Below, in pieces: positions 37,528 through 50,179 of a stretch of DNA of 64,000 nucleotides. The notes under the pieces are model-generated. The model did no database searches and was not told where the DNA came from. It saw only the letters and a list, made by a program, of their open reading frames with translations. Position numbers and translations under genes: made by a program. Source of the DNA: Megamerina dolium (lineage: Eukaryota > Arthropoda > Insecta > Diptera > Megamerinidae); contig OY978526.1 of NCBI GenBank assembly GCA_963854835.1, positions 60,357,149 to 60,421,148 on the forward strand, given 5' to 3'. Numbering within the stretch: position 1 is the stretch's first letter; each line of letters begins with the position of its first letter.

Positions 37528-37856
37528 GCACTTATAAGCCTCAAAGGGCTCTCTTTGGGCGAGCTTCTCTTCCATTACTCTTGTGCGTGTTAAATTTTCG
37601 ACAGTATTAGAAGGAACCTACTTATTTTAGCAGTTTCCGACATCACTCTTTCTGAGCTTTGTCAGAGAGTTCTTTTAGAAGCTTTTCCATGACAAATTGT
37701 TACTAACGGAAGAATTGCCAATTGCTTGCCGAAAGGTGGGTATCGTTCGAAATAAAAATCATTTCGATATTAAATTTGTTATGCTTCAGCTGGAGATTGA
37801 ACCCACAATCTACGCATCAGAAGGCCAACACATTAACCACTGAGTTACGGCACCCC
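37527..37856 (-). mobile_element. tRNA-derived SINE, copy 1 (divergent)
   Basis: Minus-strand copy that begins GGGGTGCCGTAACTCAGTGG at 37856 and ends GGCTTATAAGTGCC near 37527. It shares the central AATTGGCAATTCTTCCG and TAGTAACAATTTGTC-like segments with the other three copies but is the most diverged. The A box (TAACTCAGTGGTTAA) has changes that may weaken RNA polymerase III use. Confidence 0.8.
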
Positions 37857-37999
37857 ATAGGTTACTTATGCAAAATTTCGTCAAAATAGATAAATATTGG
37901 CTCAAGTTATCATGCGAAACAGCCAGGTGAAAGACAGTCGGGCGGACATCGCCGACCTTGTATATATTTATGCAGGGTATAAATATGCTGTGAAATATG

Positions 38000-40900
38000 T
38001 ATATCTACAACTCCTTGATTTAAATTTTTATTTATAATTTTCAAAGCATTACTTTTTAACCATTTTATGGATATTTTTTTAGATATTTTATTATTAAAAT
38101 TATTTTAATTTTTAAATTTTAACGATAATTTAATTTATGAACTAATTTTGTATTTTTTATTTAAATTTAAAGTTTTTTTTACATAAAAAATTAGAATTTA
38201 CCACAAACAAGGCGTTATTTATCTCTGTCGTCCATCATAAATCCTCCTGCAAATAGAAATATAATAATAATATTAATAGTAATTATTAAAATTAATTTCA
38301 GATTAAGAAATATGTAGGTATATAAAGTTAGTAAGTTAGGTAGTTTTGGAGCATTGACTGATCAGTAGGCACCAGATCGGATATAATATCATCCCAATAC
38401 CTATCTAAGACTTTGCTTTCCTAAATCACTGAATGTTCCTAAAAGTCACAACGAATTTACCCACACACTATATTCTTATATGATGATTTCAAATGAATGC
38501 GTTTTCAATATCACCTATATGAAGATTAAATCACATTCTATTCATTCTATTCATTTATAAACGTATGTAGAGAAAATAAATTATGTGTGTTCAAAAATGA
38601 ATAAAATACACATTTGAAATGTTAGATTTAACCCTCATATTTATTGCAAAAACTATATAAGCAGTGATGTCCCCTATATTTATGTCATAACAACAATAGG
38701 TAGGTACGAATTTTTAATTTAAAATCATTCTTGCGAGATCTTTCTGAAGAAACTTACTGAAAGTACCAAAGTTAGGGACCGATATTTTTGAAGACTTCAA
38801 AATGATTAAATTTATATAATTCATTATATTATAGTACTTTTTATGAATAACAAAATAACAAAATATTAATATTATTATTATTATTAATATTAATGAGTCA
38901 ACTAATTGTTCTGAAGCACAAAAAAGTAGGTTCAAAATATCATATTCTTCTGATTGAAATCTATAATTTTATTTTTGCCAAAAATCTTTTGAGATTTTCA
39001 ATCAGACTTTGAATATTGGCAAAAATAATGAAAATGTAGCTCGGTGATTTGCTATCGTAGATACTTTGAAATATTTATTTCGAAATATATTTTTCATTAT
39101 AGAAATTTAGAAATTGATTTTTTCGGTACAAGCAACAAAAAGTTTAATTCTGATGCGCTGTGTAAAAAGAAGGCAAAGTTATGAAGCATACTTAAAACGA
39201 ATTTCACGAAGGCTAAAATTGCAACACTGCTCACAATTAAAAATCACTCTCTATAATTCACTCCTCTCTTTCTCCCCCTCTCTTTCTCTCTTTATTTCTC
39301 TCTCCCTTAATTCTAGTCAACCCTACTCGTACTTTTAATATTGCTGCAAATTTTTTGCAAGCATATATATGATCATGAAACTCATCGACAATCATATTGA
39401 AGGATGTACTACTTTGTTATGTATGAATAATGTAATGGTGAGTGCCATAATTTGTACACCTGGTTTTCATGTCTCAACGATAGTCGTTTAATGGTGTGTT
39501 CGCTGACTTGCTAGTACAGATTCAATCATAGTATCAGCAAGGAGGCAATTATGTACTTTAAATAATTTGAAAGTAATAATACGTTTCATTAAACATCAAA
39601 TATATCTTTGCAAGTTTCAAAGTTTAACATATGCTTTTATGTCCTTTTTTATTACTAGTTTTTATAAAAACTTGCAATCAATATTCTCTTTCGGTTTCCT
39701 CTCTTTAACTATTTCTCTGAGTGCTCGTACGGATTTCCAAATAAAGAAAAATATAAAAAATAAAAATATTTCTACAAATGATCACACAAGCGAACATATC
39801 TAATAATTCATGTTGATCATTTTTCTTTGTACTTCTTCCAATTTTCCGTCGTTTTGTTACATTGCAGTACAGATTGAGAGTTAGTAGTGTGGTTACTGCA
39901 TTCTAAGCACTTACACATGAGGGTTGCGCGTTTGCCTGTAAAAGGAAAAAAATAGGGGTGGGTAGGATATATTGGATATATTGGAAGTAAGCATTGATAT
40001 TTCATAGAGCTTATATATTATATAAGGTTTATGGACAAGCGGCGCGGTGCTGATGATTCTAATGCACATCAATTTTATAATTTTTACTTGTTTATTCTTT
40101 TCGGTGTATATATGGATTTAACACACATAAGCATTTAATAAATATTTACATCATTATTTGAGCTAAATATTTTTTGTATTTGGAATAGATGTATACGTGT
40201 ACCATCACGTAGACGTCAGCAAGAATTTTGGTAACAAAACACTTAAAAGTCATATTAAAAAATTACACAGTGCTGATGCATTTAAAATTGCATACTTTGT
40301 AAACTTATTTAAATAACAATGGGATAATAAGAAAACAGTAATAAAATTATATGGCAATGTCAAAAGAAAATTATAATACAATTTAAATACAAAGATTTTA
40401 TGTTTATGTATAAAGTTTTTACTAAAATTGGCTCAAGCTAGCAACGTCAAAAACTTTTTGGTTTGTGCTTTTCTCTATTTTTTATTTTACGATTAAAGTT
40501 AAAGTCCTGTATTCCACCACCATATTACTATTTTATATATATCCATGTGTCAACGAATAACAATGAGAACAATAATCATAGGAACAGCAAATGGTTATTA
40601 TAATATTTTCGTATAATATGTCTATTTGTACATACAAAGAACACGCATTCAAAACACACAAAACACACATTCACACACATATACATTGACTAGAAAGTTT
40701 AAGAAAATGGGCAATAATAGTGACAGGGATATACAGTATAATTACATATGTATATACTCGTGTTCTTGCACTCATATGTAGTATTAATATACTACATACT
40801 ATTATTGCATAGAAGGAAGAAATTGCTATATCCATGAGTATAAGTTGAAAATTATAACAGCTTAACGTGGAAACAAACAATTAGAAATGCATATTTGTAT

Positions 40901-43200
40901 ATATGAATGTATAATTATCGTTGTATAAGACCAGTTGAATAAACACATAAGTAGAGCTTAGAGATTCTAATATTTTCTTCTGCTTCCTTCTGTTTTCTTA
41001 CAGCAGAGATGTTGTGTGAATACAAAATTTCCAATGCAAAGAATTTTAAATGTAACCCCTTTTGTTACTCAGTACATATGTATATATTTATATGTGTTTC
41101 TACTTAGTACCCATAGTGCTAATGGGTAACTTTTACAATTGGACGCAAAGCCAAAATCTCCATCTACAATACATTGGTAAAAATTATCGAGTTGAAAGGT
41201 GAATTGTCTTCAAAAAGTGAACCATGAAGGAGAAAAACAAATTGTATCGACTGTCTTAGTAAGCATTTTGTCAAACAAGTGGCAGGTGAAAAGCGACATG
41301 GTAGTGGAGAGATCATTACGAGTTGATATTTATCTTATAAAGCCGGTACACATTTTTAACGACCTTTCGCTGAAGAGAGAAAATAGAATTTAAGTTTATA
41401 AATATTTATAAATGTAGAAGGATATTAATTGATAAAATGAAGGTCGTTTGGTGATTTTGGCATACATTTTCGGCGAGATTGCTACTTTATTAGGGTACAA
41501 AGAACTCAGGGGTAATAGCCATTTTTAAGGGTTGGTCTTCGCGTCAAAATAAATATTCTTCTCGCAAACTTTTGCTTAAAATAAAACATTTTTTTTTGTT
41601 GTTCATGAGAATCTGTTCATAAAAAGACTGGGCACATATTGTTTTCTTAAGGCAACGTGTCTGACTCTCTCAACCTGGCGCAACTCTTGTTTAACTCAGT
41701 GCAAGTTCAATTTTGACTTTTTTTTATCAAAAATCAACAAATTTGTATGAATGTACCGCTATTTTGCAGTGTACTATTTTTCTGAAGTTTCAGTTTCGTA
41801 CAAAATTAATAGTCATTCTGTTCAAAATTAAACGCAGTCCCCATACAAAATTCTCATTTTGCACACTAAAACCGCTCAGCATTATTTTTATTTTGACACA
41901 CAATCATTGGTTCATCTTCCTATGGGCATTTAAATTATTTTTTTCATCATCTATTTCGTTCGTCAGTGTATGTTTCACATAAAAGGCTAGTGTTAACAAA
42001 ATATGTCTTGATACTGATATTCAAGTAACATCAAATTTTTGATATCATTAATCTATTGCGTGTGGCTATATTTGACTACCACAATCATAATTCCATAATA
42101 ATATCATTGGAAAAGAGGAAATCACTTTGAAAAAATATTGAAATTAGTTGCCTAATTTATATTATATCATATTTAATAGAAATAAAATATTTTATTAGCA
42201 CTTCTAAATTTCTAAATTTGTATTTTGGCTTTATATTTTCTAGTTAAAAACTTTGATCATTCAAAATTTTTATTTTAATATTTCAATAATGCTTCTCTCC
42301 ACATACCTTCATACATACCGAGATAATAACAAAAACACAGTGCTTCTTTTTAACGTATTTTAAAATCACTTGACCATAACAATAATAATACATAACAACG
42401 CATCATATATGTACATTTTGTCACACTTTACATGCATGGTACATATGCGCATACATATACGATACCTACCATACAATATATAAGATATAGTGAAGCAAGC
42501 TGCTCACAAAAAAAGAAGGCACATGCGACTTGTACATATTTTTAGACTAAACTATTAACGGCTTGCTGTTGTATTTTCCTGCCACTTTTTTTTCCAAAAC
42601 TCTACAAACATACATATATTTTTATTAATGATGACACTCTCCTTACATTTTCATATAGTACCACCTGAAAAACAGATGCCAATGGAGAAGCGACACATTA
42701 CCGTGTGCCACGATCTGTGAAGGCACAATCCATGTACAATATATAAAAGCAAATATGTAAAAGTGGTAGAGAGTTTACTAAAAAGAATGTACGTTACCAT
42801 CATTTAAATATTAAATTCAAATTGTGTTAAGTTTAGGCAGACGCATTATAGTTTTACAAAAGCATGAATAGGGTGGATCGTGCCATACATAGAATGAAGG
42901 GGATAGTAAGTGCCTATATAGGTGTAGAACGCAAGTGTATAATAATAAAGGCATGTGTTCACTAATGGAATTGTTCTTTTTTTTTTTTTTGTTTTCTCGA
43001 AAAGGAGTTACGAGTATAAGAAAAATTTTATTGCGTTAAATTTTTCTGCATATCTTTTATCTATCTCTTTCTCAACTCTAAATCAACCAGTTCTTTTTAC
43101 TATAGGTAAAAAGAAAATGAGAAGGTGTTTGTACAGGAGCGAATAATAAATATTTTAATATTTTATGATATTTATTAGTTGCGTATATTTTAATTAATTG
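38000..43200. other. AT-rich non-coding stretch
   Basis: No supportable gene. Short ORFs are compositional (Phe/Ile/Leu/Tyr-rich). It includes pyrimidine-rich CTCT tracts near 39.26-39.31 kb and TACATA/TATGTA runs. Confidence 0.4.
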
Positions 43201-43220
43201 TTTTGTTTAAAGATAATTCA

Positions 43221-43352
43221 AGGAACACGCACTTTTAATTTAGAAATTTCATCAATTGTGATTAAAATCAATTAATCAATTTATATCATCAAATTGATTA
43301 ATTGATTTTAATCACAATTGATGAAATTTCTAAATTAAAAGTGCGTGTTCCT
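43221..43352. repeat. Perfect palindrome, 62-bp arms with 8-nt loop
   Basis: The left arm 43221-43282 (starting AGGAACACGCACTTTTAATT) is the exact reverse complement of 43291-43352. The loop ATATCATC is at 43283-43290. I checked every pair by eye and found no mismatch. Flanks (ATTCA and GGAAA) show no obvious target duplication. Confidence 0.9.
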
Positions 43353-43359
43353 GGAAAAA

Positions 43360-46300
43360 TCTTGAATAGGTAATTCTTAAATTTCACTACTATCAGTGTA
43401 TTTTTGTAAAACGCTCCTGTATCTTTAAGACGTTATGATTTAATGAGAAAATACTTTCAGTAGATTGTCACAACGATTCCTTGTTTCTAAAAGAAAAAAA
43501 AAAAAGAAATAAATATAAATACGTTACAAGAAATGTACAACTACCTACAATACATATGCACATGCATACACAAATATTTATGATAAAAATCAACTGCTGT
43601 GCAATACAGTTCCATTGAGTAAACTTATAGAAAATTGCCACCAACGAAACCCTCATGTATTTCTTTGAGAATGTAGGTAAGTAACCTTAATTTATAAGTA
43701 CTATATACCAATGGCATGTGGTTTATAAATATTTTCCCAAAGCGTCTTAAAGACATGCGCTATAACGTTTTTTTTTCTTTCACGTCGCCTATTGGGGTGA
43801 CTTATGTTTTCTCATATACACTATATGAATGGTTAACATATAATTATTGCGACATATGTTATATCAGATAGGTGAATATTCACATATTGTTATAGGTATT
43901 GCACATATGGCACAATCAATGGTAAAGTCATCCACCTCTAGCACAAGCTAAATATGTAGGTTTATCAATTCAATTTCAAAATTAGGCGCGCTGCGGTGGT
44001 TCTTACATGCAGAAGTGCGTATGATATACAAGAAAGGGATGTGGTGTATAAAGAAAATTCAAAAAAATATAAAGCAACAACAACAAATAACCGTTAAATT
44101 AAAAAAAAATTATTTTATAATTTACAACACTTTAGTGTTGTCTGAGTAGTAAGGGTATTTAAAGGTAGAAATAAGATCTCTATAAATAGTTGCTCATTAA
44201 GGAATTATGTTTGAAAATTAACAAGTTGCTGGCATAGAAGGGATGAAAAGCTATACATTTGGATATTATATTATAAAGTGTTTAAGGTGAAATATGTAAC
44301 CGACCCCCACTATTTTTTTAACTTTAACTTTTTTCTCAACATACTTACTCCATTCTTAGAGTAATGCCCTACAAAATTGAAGGTTTCGTAGAAAACTTCT
44401 AAAACAGACTGGTCCAATTCAGTCATTTCTTCAAACTTTTTTGGAAAGAATGGTTTGAAATGATGCAAATTTGATATTTTTCGCCGAGCCAGGTATGCCA
44501 TAAAAAGAAAAAAAATTCGATTTCGAAGTGGATTTTTGTTTGTTTCATGAGCAAAAGTATCGTAAAATGCATACTTAAGATATGTATCTTGGGATTATTT
44601 TTTTCTTTTTCGTAGAAATACTATTCTTTTTTATATTAAATGCGTTATTCGAAGGTATAAATAATTAATAATTATAGACAAAGTCAGGGCGACAAATATT
44701 GATAGAGATCAAATTTTACTTTCCGAGTCTCGGAAGAATTAGAATTAAATTGAATAAAAATAATAAGCGAGCTCAAAAAACACAATAGTATTTATATAAT
44801 ATGTAAGCCTAGGTTTCAATATAAAATTGTAAAACTATAACCTATTTATAAATGATAATTTATCCTTCGGTATAATACGGAAGCTAAGTTAACAATTTTG
44901 TATGGCTTAGCGACATATTGTAGGAATATTATTGTAGTTTTATGAACATTTTTTTTTTGTGCTCTGTGTCCAGTATTAATGGATCAAAAACGTCGATTTC
45001 TTTTAAAAAAAAAAGGCCCAAAATACTCATATGGCAGAGATAATGGATTATATATTCAAAACATTCAGGAAAATATTCTCAGATATCTCGCATATTTCAT
45101 TATATCAACTTGTTCAGTAATGGGCAATTTGTTCTAAAATAGTGCTTAATAAAAAATGTTGGCCCTTAGTATCGAAATGGTTGATTGCTGAGTTGAATTG
45201 CTCAAACGAAGATGGTATTTGTCATACAAAGGCAATGTTGAATAAGCCTTATGCCATATATTGAATATCCAATCTTAGAGAGATTTTGAAGATTAAATGA
45301 ATCTAAATAAATAACATAATACTGTGAAATCAATTCTATATTATTGTAAGGTGTTTATTATTATAATAAATTATACTGAAACCTTGAAAATCATTTTGAT
45401 TGCATGATCTCATGAAATTTATATATTCTTTATCGACCATATTCACGGATCATTTCTATCTTTCTTTTTCTAGAAATGAGTGTAAATTCCACTAAAACGT
45501 ACATTTTGAAAGTTAAAATGTTATAATTGAGTACAGTTAATACAGTGGAAGTAAGACAACAACTAAATTTAGAGGTCGTTGCGAGTGAAAGTGAAATGAG
45601 CTTCAAATAGGGCTTTACAGAATGAATGGTAACCTATCGGCATATGTACCTAAAAGTACGAAATGAGGAAAAAGGCTAAACGATTTATTATTACAAGTTT
45701 TCAATATTTCTAATTATATTTCTGTTACCATTGATGATAACTAACATTAGATCAATTTCTTTTAATTATGCATGAAATTCTTTGCGTCATGACAGTGACT
45801 ATTGATTAATATTATAATTAAGACTAATGATAATTATACCATATGGGATTCGTTTAATAAAATTATGAGAAAAAAATGTTACTTACTTTGTAATATTACT
45901 ATAGTAGATATAGGTACCATGAAGTAGATATTTTAATGTCTCATATGTAAAAAAAAAGTCACCATATGGAATAGAAACACAATAGTGACGAATTTCAAAG
46001 GTAAAAAGCACTTACGTTTTATTATTTCTCGTCGTTAGTTTTTTTTTATTGTTTTGACTATTATTATTGTTAAGCTTCGTGTCGCCTATCGCGATCAATA
46101 AATAAAATATGATCCAACAACGTTAAGCGCAGAAATGAAATGATACTTTTATTTAGTTAGGTATAACAAAAGTTGTACGAGTATATTATAAAATGTATCT
46201 AAAAGTACTAGATACATTTGAGTAATTTACGCCGTTAGCGTAAGCAAAGCGAAGAAAATATGCTTTATTATAATGAAAATGGTTTTAATGTCATAGAAAG

Positions 46301-48730
46301 ATATCTGAATAGTGATATAGGCATATATAAATATCTGCATATAGATGAGTGTGTGTGTGTGATTGCAACTAGTAACTATACATATTCCTAATATAAGCGA
46401 CCAACCAAATGGTCTTACATGCAAAACAACGGCAAAACAAAATCATCATGAGTGTACACGTGAGTACGTATGTTCGAATATATGAATGTATTGACATATG
46501 TGCTTGTATGTATGTGTGTTTGTATGTAAATGTATCGCGCACGAAAAGCTAACGACAAAATGACAATATTACTTATATGTATTAGACGATATGACTGGCT
46601 GAAAAGCGGAAGAAAGCCAACTAAAACCTGTCGCCTAAAAACTTGAACAATATATAAATATGTACATATGCACACATACACTTATACACACATGCAGGTA
46701 TAATATATCTATATAAGCATACCCTATGTAAATAAAAGCTGCATGTGGACATTGTGTAAATGCTATCTAATCAACGATGACAAAAAATTGTACATACTAA
46801 ATCTATATGAACATTCCACACGTTTACAAGTGAACACGAGCTACTAATACTTAAGTACAGGAAACGTAAGCAGAAAAAACAAGTTTTTTTTCAATAGAAT
46901 TAAAACGAGCAAAAGAAAAATCGACTAGGAAAATAAATAGCTAAGTGCAGCTGACTGACTGACTGCTTGACTAGTTAGATGGACTGTTGTTCATCATTGC
47001 ATCGATGCATGCGACGGATGAGGGTTTAATAACGAAATGTTGTTCGAGCTAAACAATAACAACTATGTACAAGGAATATCAAAGTACATATTTCTGTAGA
47101 AATATATTGTAGTAAATTATGAATAACAAAAGACTAATAGCAATAAAATGATAGCTGCACTGCTCCATACTTAGAGAGAAATGGAAAATTGAGGGGTGAA
47201 AAAAGGGAGAGAGGTAGAGAAAATTGTAAAGCTTATACTACATATCAACCGACACTTGCCAAAGTCCACATATGAAAACGTAAGTTACTGTCAGCTAGAT
47301 TTACAACTTACAACAAAAGGCAGTTATTTTTTTTTTACAATATTTTTCCATATAATACTCCTCCATATGTCTAATGATATACCACCAAATCATATTGTAT
47401 CCATATCTTATCTGCTTTTGCAATCAATTTACTATACATATACGTAGTAATATGGCCAAAGGCAGCAATGATAGTGATAGAGTTAATACTCGTAATAGCA
47501 ATATATGTATGTATAGTACCTATGGGCAATGTTTGATCAGCTTTCTTTCTTTTCCCCTAGTTAATTCGAATATTTCATATTCAGAGTGGGTGGACAAGGG
47601 ATTGTATATGTTATATATTAACGCAAGAGTAATTGCTAGGTTAATTAATTTTTTTTTAGAAAATTAACAAAATTGTTTTTAAAATTGAGAAAAATGTCGG
47701 TGCATGCAAATTTAATATGTGACCTCGGTGAGAAAAATGTTTAGTAATGCAATTTTCGTATCATAATAAGATATTCTTATTTATTTTTTGCACCAAAAAC
47801 TAAAAATTCAAACAACCTATAATATAAAATGTTATGAAAAGGCCCTGTTTAAATTAGGCGTAAATTCTAGTTTACTTATAAAACTGAACAACAACCTCGA
47901 GTATGTACTCGTAGATAGTCTATACACCAAATGTCCATTTTCTTCCAGTAGAGAGGTGCATATTTTAGTCCCAGGTACATTAAATAAATAAAGTTATTTT
48001 ATTATTCAAAAATGAATAAACAAATATTTGTATATCAAAAAGTGTAAAAAGTCGACTTCCAAACTTTCTAATTATGTATATTGAAAGTTATACGTCTATA
48101 GACGCAATACATTTCTTATTCTAAATTATACATATGTTTTTCATAAGAGCACATTTAGATTTTTCTTTAACGAAAATAATTTATTCTATACGAAATTACG
48201 TGTCGAAGATGCATAGTAAATACAGAAGTGTTTCTGATTTCTATATAACGAATTACGAAAAGTTTGAAAAAATTAAAAGAAATTTGAAATTTTTTTGCTA
48301 TATCATTGGATAAAGTATGGAGCAGCGAATATAGTATCATACACTGCCATCAGAGTAAAGGGAAAACATAAAATTTATATAGAATATATTTAAATAGACT
48401 GCTAATTTTTTTCGTACATGTCTTTGGCACTGACGTTAGAAGCATATCAACAACTAAAGAGAATAGAAACATAACATAAACTTCAAGTGCTAGTCAAATA
48501 CTGTTCGGTATTCATTCTATTCGATAAAAAATAAAAAAATAAAATAGTTCGGTACATACAAATTGTTGAAAACTAAAACACTTCTTAGTTTAGTGAAAAA
48601 CTACAAGTCGATCAGTGTTTGGTGAGAAAGTGGTTTTAAATCTTCACTATAGCGCATATTGTGAGCCACAGGAGGTATCGATATTTCAACCGTTGCAATT
48701 AATCAACCAAAAACAATTCCTTTCCAGTAT
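43360..48730. other. AT-rich non-coding stretch
   Basis: No gene or transposon end recognised. A 63-codon minus-strand frame at 44501-44310 is Lys/Phe-rich and unassigned. The rest is simple-sequence-rich (TATGTA, GTGT, T tracts). Confidence 0.4.
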
Positions 48731-48734
48731 AAAA

Positions 48735-49098
48735 AAAAAAAAAATAAATATGTGGCCACATAAAGCCCCAAAGGGCTCATTGGCCGAGCTTCTCTTCCAT
48801 TACTGTTGTGCGTCTTAAATTTTGGACAATATTAGAAGGGACCTACTTATCTTAGCCGGTTCCGAACGGCAGAACACTTGTGACATCACTTTTTCTGAGC
48901 TTTGTCACAGAGTTCTTTAAGAAGCTTTTTCATGGCAAGTTGTTACTGTCGGAAGAATTGCCAATTGCTTGCCGACAGGTGGGTACCGTTCGAAAGAAAA
49001 ATCTTATCGATATTAAATTTGTTATGCATCAGCCGGGGATTGAACCACCGACCTACAGATCAGAAGGCGAACACACTAACCACTGAGCTACGGCACCC
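48735..49098 (-). mobile_element. tRNA-derived SINE, copy 2
   Basis: Starts GGGTGCCGTAGCTCAGTGGT at 49098, with A box TAGCTCAGTGGTTAG and B-box-like GGTTCAATCCCCGG. The body is conserved with the copies at 53.5 and 54.7 kb, ending GGGGCTTTATGTGGCCACAT followed by TTTATT and a T-rich tail. AGTATAA occurs at both edges (near 48728 and 49102), a probable short target duplication. Confidence 0.88.
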
Positions 49099-49145
49099 AC
49101 TAGTATAATGCATTAAAAATCCGTGAGATATTAAGTTAGGGTAGG

Positions 49146-49534
49146 TTAGATCGGCCGCCCCCTCAAGCGGAGATGCAGCAGCACTTCTAGTGCTAACGTT
49201 GGAGTTGTTCTAAGTGCTCCTGTTATTAAAATACAAGCTGCTCTTTGTATTTTTTCAAGGGGTCTGACATGGGAGGATTTAGTAAGTGCAGTCCACCAGG
49301 TCAGTACCCCATATAGAAGGACAAGCTTGATAACCGCCTTGTAAATCCAACAAACAATTTTCGGTTGCTTTCCCCACTTTTTTCCTATTGCTCTTTTACA
49401 GGCGTAGAGTGCAGTGCTCAACCCTACAAATGATATTTTTCCTCGAGTTCAGTTGTTGGTCTAGGACTACTCCTAGCTAGCAAGTTTCTTCTCGCAGAAT
49501 TAATGGAACCCCCATAGAGTGGAAACGTTTAATA
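49146..49534 (-). pseudogene. LINE reverse-transcriptase fragment (I/LOA-like), 3' piece
   Basis: The minus strand encodes GVPL, then LGVVLDQQLNSRKNI, then STALYACKRAIGKKWGKQPK, IVCWIYKAVIKLVLLYGVLT, WWTALTKSSHVRPLEKIQRA and TGALRTTPTLALEVLLHL. This is the segment after the YADD palm in RNase H-bearing non-LTR elements. At least one frameshift near 49430 separates the parts. It is truncated at 49146 and interrupted by a MITE on its other side. Confidence 0.75.
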
Positions 49535-50046
49535 ACAGACGGCAGCCTAATTCCGGATTACCAAGTTAAATCGAATTAACTCTGGCATTAACTGCAACTA
49601 ATCCGCATAAACCCTATGAGTTAATTCTCAAAATAAAAGAGGATTAGGGCAATTTGCTATGGCAACACTGCTGAAAATTGTCTATTGTGAATTTTTCTCG
49701 ATCCATTTTACAAAATATTAGGTGTGTTCGCTAACAAAAAACTTTAAACAATTGTTAACAGTTTTCAACATGAAAGGCGTTGGCAAACAAATAAATCCAG
49801 CTGTCAATTACGAACGGTGAATGTCAATTTACAAGTTTCTGATAGTTTTCAGTTCACGTACTTCTTGTAGATTTTCTCATATCGAGAGTGACAGATGACA
49901 GAAATTTATAGTGATAGTAATGTAAGTGAGCAGACCTAATAAAAAAGCAATTAGCCGTTTAGTTAATCCGCAATACTGCGGTCTGTCAGGTTATTATTTT
50001 ATTCGGATTAAATGTGCCGGTAATCCGGAATTAGGCTGCAGTCTGT
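49535..50046. mobile_element. 512-bp MITE inserted in the LINE fragment
   Basis: Terminal inverted repeats of about 28 bp: ACAGACGGCAGCCTAATTCC at 49535, continuing GGATTACC; its partner GGTAATCCGGAATTAGGCTG, continuing CAGTCTGT, ends at 50046. One mismatch was seen. Extra subterminal copies of GCAGACC and TCTGTCAGG, and repeated AATCCGCA words, lie inside. It has no coding capacity. Target duplication is not clear, so the superfamily is unassigned. Confidence 0.8.
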
Positions 50047-50170
50047 CTAGGCTATAAGGTGGGTTCGCATTTAAGCCCCTATCCTTAGCCCATCTTGATA
50101 ACATATTAAGATTGATTTGAATAATGTCCCTTAGTATCTTAGTGGGATATTGTAACATAATAATATTTTG
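50047..50170 (-). pseudogene. LINE reverse-transcriptase fragment, piece upstream of the MITE
   Basis: The minus strand reads YPTKILRDIIQINLNMLSRW, then AKDRGLNANPPYS. This is the helix and GLxxNP motif that follows YADD in LINE reverse transcriptase and normally precedes the GVPL...YLGVVLD segment found on the far side of the MITE. Both pieces are therefore one LINE copy split by the MITE. Confidence 0.65.
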
Positions 50171-50179
50171 AAAAAAGTA

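Larger units (their letters stand above)
37315..37985. repeat. Dispersed fly repeat interrupted by a SINE
   Basis: To the left of the SINE is GAAGTGGGCGTGGCTTGCTTA (near 37387). To its right are CATAGGTTACTTATGC, AAATTTCGTCAAAAT, CTCAAGTTATCATGCG, CAGCCAGGTGA and a closing TATATTTATGCAGGGTATAA. The same phrases in the same order occur at 60.34-60.92 kb without a SINE, so both are copies of one dispersed family and this one was interrupted. Confidence 0.6.

Noticed and set aside
44310..44501. 63-codon minus-strand ORF (MAYLARRKISNLHHF...)
   Set aside because: Composition slightly more protein-like than its neighbours, but no family recognised, no splice context and no upstream support.
48880..49108. 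Open frames of about 68 codons with similar sequence in several places (also near 53536 and 54591)
   Set aside because: All are readings through the SINE body on one strand or the other, repeated because the SINE is repeated.
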